A stretch of DNA of 10,792 nt, taken from the NCBI GenBank assembly GCA_905193765.1, contig CAJJPZ010000071.1, positions 1 through 10,792 on the forward strand, in the 5' to 3' direction. Below, one piece after another: positions 6,716-10,792 of this stretch. The translations under genes and the position numbers were made by a program. The stretch comes from an uncultured Eubacterium sp. GTDB taxonomy: Bacteria; Bacillota; Clostridia; Peptostreptococcales; Anaerovoracaceae. The notes beneath the pieces are model-generated. The model saw only the letters and a list, made by a program, of their open reading frames with translations, had not been told where the DNA came from and ran no database searches. The stretch's first letter is position 1, and the number at the start of each line of letters is the position of its first letter.

Positions 6716-6758
6716 GATGGTAGAGTTTTGAGCAGATTTTTTTCGAAAACCTGCCATC
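6716..6758. repeat. GGTAGA/TCTACC-family inverted repeat, copy 3
   Basis: GATGGTAGAGTTTT (6716-6729) faces GAAAACCTGCCATC (6745-6758), about 13 bp with one or two mismatches. Bases 6717-6729 are the exact reverse complement of 532-544. Confidence 0.6.
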
Positions 6759-6819
6759 CGGGAGGTATGCAGGCCGGCGGATGGCAGATGCGCAGCAGGT
6801 ATGATGGCGATATGAACTG

Positions 6820-6864
6820 CAATGGTAGATAATCATAAAAAAATCATCAGAAACTCTACCATTG
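6820..6864. repeat. GGTAGA/TCTACC-family inverted repeat, copy 4 (best conserved)
   Basis: CAATGGTAGA (6820-6829) and TCTACCATTG (6855-6864) form a perfect 10-bp inverted repeat around a 25-base A-rich centre. AAACTCTACCAT (6851-6862) recurs exactly at 533-544. Confidence 0.65.
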
Positions 6865-6903
6865 TCACGGCGGCAGCGGCTTTGTTGACGGGCTGTTTAC
6901 TGC

Positions 6904-6946
6904 GAGGGTGGATTTTTCAAAAAAAGACCACGATTTTTCTACCATT
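6904..6946. repeat. GGTAGA/TCTACC-family inverted repeat, copy 5
   Basis: The right arm GATTTTTCTACCATTG (6931-6946) matches the other copies. The left arm GAGGGTGGATTTTTC is diverged. The size (43 bp) agrees with the 41-45 bp of the other copies. Confidence 0.45.
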
Positions 6947-6961
6947 GCCGGGCAGTGAGAT

Positions 6962-6992
6962 CGTGGAACGTGTGGTATAATGCGTGGAACGT
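6962..6992 (+). promoter_or_regulatory. Isolated extended -10 promoter between two direct repeats
   Basis: TGGTATAAT (6973-6981) is a perfect extended -10. There is no good -35 box. CGTGGAACGT occurs at 6962-6971 and 6983-6992, exactly 21 bases (two helical turns) apart, bracketing the -10 like a dimeric operator. It would start RNA near 6988, running against the 3' end of the ArsC/Spx-like gene, with no gene of its own downstream. Confidence 0.5.
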
Positions 6993-6994
6993 AT

Positions 6995-7027
6995 CAGGCA
7001 GCTCCATTAACGTCCGTGAGCTGCCTG
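6995..7027. other. Perfect 10-bp hairpin at the 3' end of the ArsC/Spx-like gene
   Basis: CAGGCAGCTC (6995-7004) and GAGCTGCCTG (7018-7027) enclose a 13-base loop. No T run follows on either strand, so it is not a standard terminator. It may stabilise the 3' end of the minus-strand mRNA, or fold at the start of an RNA from the promoter at 6976. Confidence 0.6.
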
Positions 7028-7046
7028 CACATGATGGAGGGCTGCG

Positions 7047-7397
7047 TTAAAGCAGTGTTTCTTCCCATTCTTTTTCTTTGAACCCTGTCAGGACTTTGCC
7101 ATCAGTTACTATGATGGGGCGCTTCACCAGCATGCCGTCTGTGGCCAGCAGCCGGTACTGCTCTTCTTCGCTCATTTCAGGGAGTTTGTCCTTGAGATGC
7201 ATCTCCTTGTAGAGCACGCCGCTGGTGTTGAAAAAACGCTTGAGTGGCAGCCCGCTCTTTGAATGCCATGTTTTCAGCTCGTCGGCTGTGGGATTCTCTT
7301 CTTTGATGTGGCGGTCGGTGTACTGGAGACCATGATCGTCCAGCCACTTCTTTGCCTTTTTGCATGTGGTGCATTTAGGGTATTCTATGAAAAGCAT
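7047..7397 (-). CDS. ArsC/Spx-family thioredoxin-fold protein (arsenate reductase family)
   Basis: This 116-residue cytoplasmic protein begins MLFIEYPKCTTCKKAKKWL, with a CxxC pair (C9, C12) at the start of helix 1. HIKEENPTADEL and MLVKRPIIV (the cis-proline RP segment) complete the ArsC/Spx/YffB fold. Members are either glutathione- or thioredoxin-linked reductases (arsenate reductase-like) or Spx-type regulators that bind the RNA polymerase alpha subunit under disulfide stress. The CxxC is compatible with a redox switch, but the C-terminal half alone does not settle which. No ars genes are nearby, so arsenate reduction is doubtful. AAGGAGG lies about 8 bases before the ATG. A promoter with a palindromic box lies upstream, and the gene is monocistronic. 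Confidence 0.9.
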   Translation of the reverse strand: MLFIEYPKCTTCKKAKKWLDDHGLQYTDRHIKEENPTADELKTWHSKSGLPLKRFFNTSGVLYKEMHLKDKLPEMSEEEQYRLLATDGMLVKRPIIVTDGKVLTGFKEKEWEETLL

Positions 7398-7458
7398 TAT
7401 ATTTTCCTCCTTGATATCGTGTCTGTTATTGTGTCCGGCACAGATTGCCGACGGTAAC

Positions 7459-7494
7459 AGTATAACATGAGGTCAGCTGCCGTGTAAATTTACA
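7459..7494 (-). promoter_or_regulatory. Promoter of the ArsC/Spx-like gene with a palindrome over the -35 box
   Basis: On the minus strand TTTACA (7488-7483) and TATACT (7464-7459) are 18 bases apart, with an extended TG (TGTTATACT). TGTAAATTTACA (7483-7494) is a perfect 12-bp palindrome that includes the -35 box. This is a natural position for a repressor to block RNA polymerase. Confidence 0.6.
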
Positions 7495-7554
7495 TATCGG
7501 CGAAAAATTTTGCTGTAAAAATGGGACCGATGTGTAACATATGCTCTGCAGGAC

Positions 7555-7563
7555 TGTTATATA
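7555..7563 (+). promoter_or_regulatory. Possible extended -10 of the lipoprotein pair
   Basis: TGTTATATA (7555-7563) has the TGnTATAAT form, but no good -35 is visible. RNA would start near 7570, giving a leader of about 160 nt. Confidence 0.35.
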
Positions 7564-7618
7564 TACAAAGGGAATACCGTGACCGGGGCTGCGGGGTTAT
7601 CAGGCGGGCAGCTGTGTG

Positions 7619-7644
7619 CGTGTCAGGGTGCATATCCTGACACG
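7619..7644 (+). other. Strong hairpin in the leader of the lipoprotein genes
   Basis: CGTGTCAGG (7619-7627) and CCTGACACG (7636-7644) form a perfect 9-bp stem with an eight-base loop. No T run follows, so it is more likely a 5' stabilising or regulatory element than a terminator. Confidence 0.55.
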
Positions 7645-7729
7645 GCCGGGAACGGAGAAGAGAAATCGTATGGCGAACAGATCAGTGTTTGTATAACAGA
7701 TGATGCAGGGAGGAAGAAGGAGGAGAAAA

Positions 7730-8356
7730 ATGAAGAAGAAATTGTTTGCAGTGATCAGTTTTTGCATAGTGTTCATCATGGCGCTGACGGGCTGCGGCGG
7801 CGATAATGGTGAAAAAGGTGGAAATGGCGACAGTGACAGCGGGAAAAAAATGAATATCATGAAGCCCTATGATCTGTCCGGCGATGAGGAGGCGCTTGCG
7901 GAACTGCTGGTGGATGACACTTCGGGGCTGTCCGTGGTGAAGTTCGTGACGGACAGCAGCTGTAGCAGGATGACTCTGGGGTATGAATATTATGAAAAGG
8001 GTAGGCTGAAAAATCAGTCGTCTCCGGAGGTCGAGGCTGAGCTGAAATATCCTGAAGACGGCAGCAATGGTACGTTGCTGGTGAATGTTTCCGGTAAGAT
8101 GCTGCATATGGCGTGTGAGTGGAACGACAGCGAAACATCGTCTACCAGCCGGACTTTTGAGAAAGGCTACAGCTTCGGTGGCACCGATGAATGCTCGCTG
8201 CTGGACGCGCCGCTCGACATTGTGAAAGACAGGAAGATATTCTTCTATGCTGCCGGGAAAGGAGCCGGGGATATCGATCTTAAAAAGCTGGCAGATGGAA
8301 AAGCAGAGCTGGGGGATATAACGGGATACCTGTTCTACGTTCAGTTTTCGGAATGA
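7730..8356 (+). CDS. Predicted lipoprotein of unknown function, paralogue 1
   Basis: The chosen start gives 208 residues (MKKKLFAVISFCIVFIMALTGC): a positively charged start, a hydrophobic core, and the lipobox LTGC with C22 as the lipidated residue, so it should be anchored on the outer face of the membrane. A Gly/Asp/Ser-rich linker (GGDNGEKGGNGDSDSGKK) follows. The start at 7730 is preferred over the ATG at 7700 because GGAGG lies just upstream of it and the longer form would put GGRRRRK before the signal. I do not recognise the folded part. It shares with the next gene a YxLSxxE opening, an EYYExGxLxN motif, a KxxKIFFYAAG-like strand and an LFYVxF ending. Ligand and partner are unknown. 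Confidence 0.85.
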   Translation: MKKKLFAVISFCIVFIMALTGCGGDNGEKGGNGDSDSGKKMNIMKPYDLSGDEEALAELLVDDTSGLSVVKFVTDSSCSRMTLGYEYYEKGRLKNQSSPEVEAELKYPEDGSNGTLLVNVSGKMLHMACEWNDSETSSTSRTFEKGYSFGGTDECSLLDAPLDIVKDRKIFFYAAGKGAGDIDLKKLADGKAELGDITGYLFYVQFSE

Positions 8357-8384
8357 TGACTGAGCAGGAAAGGAGCATTATAAG

Positions 8385-9017
8385 ATGAAGAAAAAATCGA
8401 TCGCAGCGATATCGTGTATCATGGTCGTTGTGATGCTGCTACTGACGGGCTGCGGTGGTAATAATGGCGAAACTGGCGGTGACAAGGACAGCGGGAAGCT
8501 GAGTCCGTATCAGCTGTCGTCGTCGGAGAAGCAGCTGACTATGATGATGGTGGGCAGCACCGCCCCGGTGATGATGGCTGGATTCGAGGGCGCAAAGGAT
8601 TACAAAGAGATGAATACAGGGGTCGAGTACTACGAGCACGGTAAGCTGGTAAACGGGAAGAGCGGCACAAAGATGACCTGCGATCTGACGGATCTGGGAG
8701 ATGATTCCGGGAAGGGCATGGTAGCGGCGGTGATAGACGGTGATGTCATCAGGCTGTCGGTCGGTACAGAAGACGGGTCCATGGTAAGTCAGGACAGCCC
8801 GGTTGCAAAATCGTATCTTAAGTGTTCAGGCAAGCTGACGTCGACGCTTGGCGAGACGGTCAGCATCAAAAACGGGAAACGCATATACTTCGGCGCACAG
8901 GCGGGCTCTGACTCAAACGAGATGGAGTCATTCGACATGTCGGTCCCTCCGGAGAAAAACGACAGACTGAAGAAGTATGATGCGTGTCTGCTGTTCTATG
9001 TGGAATTCGTGAAATGA
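8385..9017 (+). CDS. Predicted lipoprotein of unknown function, paralogue 2
   Basis: This protein of 210 residues starts MKKKSIAAISCIMVVVMLLLTGC, a clear lipoprotein signal with C23 lipidated, then a Gly/Asn/Asp linker. It lies 28 bases after its paralogue, with an AAGGAG ribosome site, so the two are one transcription unit that arose by tandem duplication. Shared blocks are SPYQLSSSEKQL (compare KPYDLSGDEEAL), GVEYYEHGKLVNGK (GYEYYEKGRLKNQS), IKNGKRIYFGAQAG (VKDRKIFFYAAGKG) and LLFYVEFVK (YLFYVQFSE). The middles have diverged strongly. The pattern suggests a small beta-rich extracytoplasmic domain, but that is inference. No transporter or enzyme genes are adjacent to suggest a role. Confidence 0.85.
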   Translation: MKKKSIAAISCIMVVVMLLLTGCGGNNGETGGDKDSGKLSPYQLSSSEKQLTMMMVGSTAPVMMAGFEGAKDYKEMNTGVEYYEHGKLVNGKSGTKMTCDLTDLGDDSGKGMVAAVIDGDVIRLSVGTEDGSMVSQDSPVAKSYLKCSGKLTSTLGETVSIKNGKRIYFGAQAGSDSNEMESFDMSVPPEKNDRLKKYDACLLFYVEFVK

Positions 9018-9020
9018 CAG

Positions 9021-9054
9021 CGCGTTCATACGGAGCCGGGAATGCGATTATTTC
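9021..9054 (+). terminator. Weak terminator after the lipoprotein genes
   Basis: CGCGTTC (9021-9027) pairs with GAATGCG (9040-9046), counting one G-U, and is followed by ATTATTTC. It is directly after the stop codon, but the stem is short and the T run interrupted. Confidence 0.35.
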
Positions 9055-9063
9055 AATAAGTCC

Positions 9064-9092
9064 TTGACTTTTGGGAGCTCTGCGTATAAAAT
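9064..9092 (+). promoter_or_regulatory. Strong promoter of rplM-rpsI
   Basis: TTGACT (9064-9069), a 17-base spacer and TAAAAT (9087-9092) are present. The start would fall near 9099, giving a leader of about 200 nt. Confidence 0.75.
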
Positions 9093-9096
9093 TATT

Positions 9097-9298
9097 CTGT
9101 GCTGTGTTATGCAGCATAGTTTTTCGTGTGAGCAGGATGGGGATCCGTCCGAACGAGCACGGCTAAATAAAGTTTTAGTTCGCCGAAAAAGTTTATCTCA
9201 GGATGAACCCAGTAGGCAGGGCCGAAAACGATCGTGCTGCCGATGAGATTTTGCATATCAGGCCGGCAGTGATCCCAGTAGGTAGAAAGGATGAGAAA
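9097..9298 (+). promoter_or_regulatory. Structured 5' leader of rplM
   Basis: The leader opens with CTGTGCTG/CAGCATAG (9097-9119), an 8-bp stem followed by T5, so it looks like an early terminator at the very start of the RNA. Further down, CTGCCG (9237-9242) can pair with CGGCAG (9263-9268). AGCACG (about 9155) can pair with CGTGCT (about 9232). CCCAGTAGG occurs twice (9208-9216, 9274-9282), the second time just before the ribosome site. Leaders of L13 operons are known to be regulated by ribosomal protein in Bacillota; I could not match this one to that consensus. Confidence 0.45.
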
Positions 9299-9727
9299 AT
9301 GAGTTCATTTATCGCAAAGCCTGCAGAAGTTGAACGTAAATGGTACGTTGTGGACGCTGAAGGCAAGAACCTCGGAAGAATGGCTTCACAGATCGCTGCT
9401 GTTCTCAGAGGAAAGAACAAACCGACTTACACTCCTCACGTTGACTGCGGAGACTACGTTATCGTTATCAACGCTGAAAAGGTCGAGGTTACAGGCAAGA
9501 AGAGAAAAGAAAAGATCTACAAGAGACATACAGGATATCCTGGCGGTCTCAGAGAAGTGACTTTTGAAAAGATGATGGAAAAGCATCCTACAGAAGCTGT
9601 AAGACACGCTGTAAAGGGCATGATGCCTAACGGCAGACTCGGCAGACAGATGTACAAGAAGTTAAAAGTCTATGCAGGCCCTGAGCACAATCATGCAGCT
9701 CAGAAGCCGGAAGTTCTGGATATTTAA
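9299..9727 (+). CDS. rplM: 50S ribosomal protein L13
   Basis: This 142-residue protein (MSSFIAKPAEVERKWYVVDAEGKNLGRMAS) is an early-assembling 23S rRNA-binding protein of the large subunit. The family blocks WYVVDAEGKNLGRMAS, HVDCGDYVIVINAEKV, KRHTGYPGGLRE and MMPNGRLGRQMYKKLKVYAGPEHNH are all present and the length is normal (about 142-148). The start at 9299 follows an AAAGGATGAG ribosome site; in-frame codons upstream (from 9203) have no family resemblance and belong to the leader. The codon choice is visibly different from the neighbours, with AGA used for nearly all arginines, as expected for a highly expressed gene. It forms an operon with rpsI 19 bases downstream. Confidence 0.98.
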   Translation: MSSFIAKPAEVERKWYVVDAEGKNLGRMASQIAAVLRGKNKPTYTPHVDCGDYVIVINAEKVEVTGKKRKEKIYKRHTGYPGGLREVTFEKMMEKHPTEAVRHAVKGMMPNGRLGRQMYKKLKVYAGPEHNHAAQKPEVLDI

Positions 9728-9746
9728 GGAAGGGAGGATTTGAACG

Positions 9747-10142
9747 ATGGCAAAAACACAGTATTATGGAACAGGAAGAAGAAAATCTTCAGTTGCTAGA
9801 GTCAGATTAGTCCCTGGTAACGGCAATATCACAGTAAACAAGAAGCCTCTTGACGATTACATGGCAATGGAGATCGTAAAGAGAGAGGTTAAGAGACCTT
9901 TTGAGATCGCTGGATGCGAAGGCAAGTTCGACGTTATCGCTACTGTAAGAGGCGGCGGTTACACAGGTCAGGCCGGAGCACTGAGACACGGTATCTCAAG
10001 AGCACTCTGCGAAGCAGACAGAGAAGCGTACAGACCTGCACTGAAAGCAGCAGGATTCCTGACAAGAGACTCAAGAATGAAGGAAAGAAAGAAGTACGGT
10101 CTCAAAAAAGCAAGAAGAGCAAGCCAGTTCTCAAAGCGTTAA
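9747..10142 (+). CDS. rpsI: 30S ribosomal protein S9
   Basis: This 131-residue small-subunit protein lies in the 30S head. The family blocks YYGTGRRKSSVARV, GGGYTGQAGALRHGISRAL, LTRDSRMKERKKYGLKKARRASQFSKR are intact. The C-terminal SKR tail reaches the P-site and touches the anticodon stem of the bound tRNA. GGGAGG precedes the ATG. The gap to rplM is 19 bases, so the two are co-transcribed, the usual pairing in bacteria. Arginine is coded almost only by AGA, as in rplM. The gene is followed by an unusual block of hairpins before the terminators. Confidence 0.98.
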   Translation: MAKTQYYGTGRRKSSVARVRLVPGNGNITVNKKPLDDYMAMEIVKREVKRPFEIAGCEGKFDVIATVRGGGYTGQAGALRHGISRALCEADREAYRPALKAAGFLTRDSRMKERKKYGLKKARRASQFSKR

Positions 10143-10154
10143 CAGAACTTATCC

Positions 10155-10411
10155 GGGAGAATAGGGAGACCTATCCCAGCGAGGAACGAGCTGCAGGAAG
10201 GTCCCCTGTCAGAAGCACAGCGAATCAAGCTGCGAAGCAGCACAGAGGAGCGTGGTGCTTTACGACTCAGCGACTTGTCCTTGCGATTCGCATGCAGAGC
10301 ATGCGAGAGCAATGGAAATTGCGCCGTCAAATGTCGCAGGAGCTATGCTCCGTGGCGACCAACGACGCAAGATCTATCCCAGCGAGGAGCTGCTCGACTC
10401 ACATTCGTGTG
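10155..10411 (+). ncRNA. Dense hairpin array after rpsI: candidate structured RNA or palindromic element
   Basis: No gene is credible here, but short perfect hairpins follow each other. They are ATAGG-GAGA-CCTAT (10161-10174), AAGCAC/GTGCTT (10213-10260) enclosing GCTGC-GAA-GCAGC (10229-10241), TCGCATGC-AGA-GCATGCGA (10288-10306), GCAAT-GGAA-ATTGC (10309-10322), GTCGC..GGAGC-TAT-GCTCC..GCGAC (10333-10359) and CACA-TTCG-TGTG (10400-10411). Three loops are the stable GNRA or UUCG type. CTATCCCAGCGAGGA occurs near both ends (10171-10185, 10374-10388). A terminator follows at once. It lies on the rpsI transcript unless it has its own promoter. It could be a structured RNA, or a dispersed palindromic repeat that inserted in the 3' UTR. 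I do not recognise a known class. Confidence 0.5.
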
Positions 10412-10416
10412 GACGA

Positions 10417-10451
10417 CCCCCGGATTCCAACCCTTGGAATCGGGGGTTTTT
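10417..10451 (+). terminator. Terminator of the rplM-rpsI operon
   Basis: CCCCCG-(G)-ATTCCA (10417-10429) pairs with TGGAATCGGGGG (10435-10446), with one bulged G, followed by T5. Confidence 0.88.
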
Positions 10452-10463
10452 GTATAAGGAAAA

Positions 10464-10491
10464 CCCCGCGTTAGACGCGGGGATCATTTTT
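10464..10491 (+). terminator. Second, probably bidirectional terminator
   Basis: CCCCGCG-TTAGA-CGCGGGG (10464-10482) is a perfect 7-bp GC stem. T5 follows at 10487-10491 on the plus strand. AAAA at 10460-10463 supplies a T run for the minus strand. Confidence 0.7.
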
Positions 10492-10526
10492 ATCTTAGAA
10501 TTATTACGAATAAATTCACTGCTCTC

Positions 10527-10554
10527 TTGATATTATCATAAATGAGAATATAAT
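10527..10554 (+). promoter_or_regulatory. Promoter of the winged-helix gene
   Basis: TTGATA (10527-10532), 16 bases and a perfect TATAAT (10549-10554) are present. A GGGGGTGA ribosome site and ATG follow, so expression signals are intact although the gene is broken. Confidence 0.65.
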
Positions 10555-10589
10555 ATATTTAGATAATAATATGGGGGTGATGGTATTAT

Positions 10590-10792
10590 ATGGAGTTGGC
10601 AGAGATTGTAATGAACCCTGTTCGGCAGAGAATTTTTCAGTATTTTTTGCTTCATGAAACTGGCACGGTCAAGGAAATCAGAAAAGCGCTGCCGGATGTT
10701 CCGAGTGCAAGCCTATATCGACGAGGTGAACCGGGGGAACAGATCATTTACAGAAGCCCTGGATGAGCTTGTGGAAATCGAGAGGAAGCATA
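10590..10792 (+). pseudogene. Broken winged-helix (ArsR-like) transcriptional regulator
   Basis: The ORF starts at 10590 after GGGGGTGA. MELAEIVMNPVRQRIFQYFL and TVKEIRKALPDVPSASLYR (1-44) form the start of an ArsR/PadR-like winged helix that normally continues with HI-x-x-L-x-x-A-G-I. Here the frame runs into RGEPGEQIIYRSPG and stops at 10764-10766 (58 codons). In another frame, from about 10711, the sequence reads YIDEVNRGNRSFTEALDEL and then VEIERKH to the window edge, which looks like a real helical C-terminal part. The simplest reading is an internal deletion with loss of frame that removed the wing and dimer helices. It cannot be a complete regulator. The C-terminal part may continue beyond the window. 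Confidence 0.62.

Larger units (their letters stand above)
6534..7046. other. Gene-free convergent intergenic region rich in repeats
   Basis: This gap of about 510 bp lies between the convergent antiporter and ArsC/Spx-like genes and shows no credible ORF. It contains a tandem duplication, four short inverted-repeat elements, an isolated promoter and a perfect hairpin, listed separately. Together these cover most of the gap. Confidence 0.7.

Noticed and set aside
6532..7030. CRISPR-like array in the repeat-rich gap
   Set aside because: The repeats are inverted, only partly alike and irregularly spaced, there is no constant direct repeat with unique spacers, and no cas gene is present.
7047..7397. 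Firm assignment as arsenate reductase ArsC
   Set aside because: The fold and the CxxC motif fit, but they also fit Spx-type regulators, and no arsenic resistance genes are near; it is kept at family level.
9299..10142. rplM and rpsI as foreign DNA because of their different base and codon use
   Set aside because: AGA-rich, lower-GC codon use is normal for highly expressed ribosomal genes, and their order is the ancestral one.
10252..10530. 92-codon ORF after rpsI
   Set aside because: It reads through a hairpin array and two terminators; the sequence is a by-product of palindromes, with no ribosome site.

Overview
The window looks like chromosomal DNA from an anaerobic Gram-positive Clostridium-type bacterium (Bacillota). 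The clues are strong GGAGG ribosome binding sites, the rplM-rpsI pair, a medium-length threonine ammonia-lyase beside ridA, MntP, an ArsC/Spx-like thioredoxin-fold protein, and lipoproteins with MKKK...LTGC signals. GC content is moderate and intergenic regions are long and rich in hairpins. A family such as Anaerovoracaceae is possible, but that is inference.

Layout, left to right. The 5' end of a saccharopine-dehydrogenase-like gene runs off the left edge on the minus strand. After a gene-poor stretch comes a minus-strand, seven-helix membrane protein with a C-terminal LuxR DNA-binding domain; its promoter (1789-1817) and terminator (647-673) are both visible. Next is a 59-codon remnant that joins the first and last parts of a cytidylate-kinase-like protein. 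Then a minus-strand ridA-ilvA operon ends in a long terminator hairpin; IlvA makes reactive enamine/imine intermediates that RidA hydrolyses.

Divergent from ridA is mntP (manganese exporter). It is preceded by a promoter, a leader of about 390 nt with a GGGAGTAG box, and an intrinsic terminator with visible competing antiterminator pairings, so this is very probably a manganese riboswitch of yybP-ykoY type. Downstream is a CaCA-type calcium/sodium antiporter whose reading frame breaks after 25 codons, exactly at a T TTT TTG slippery heptamer. It is followed by a strong terminator.

The convergent gap 6534-7046 has no gene but carries a 38-bp tandem duplication, four copies of a short GGTAGA/TCTACC inverted-repeat family (a fifth lies near position 520), an isolated extended -10 promoter between two 10-bp direct repeats, and a perfect 10-bp hairpin. 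An ArsC/Spx-family gene (minus strand) with a palindrome over its -35 box follows, then two tandem paralogous lipoproteins of unknown function.

The right end holds rplM-rpsI with a promoter and a structured 5' leader. About 260 bp of closely packed hairpins (GNRA and UUCG loops) lie between rpsI and a double terminator and may be a structured RNA or a palindromic repeat element. The window closes with a promoter and a broken winged-helix regulator gene. No CRISPR array, tRNA, rRNA, transposase or phage gene was seen. The best candidates for something new are the hairpin array after rpsI, the antiporter frameshift site and the mntP leader.
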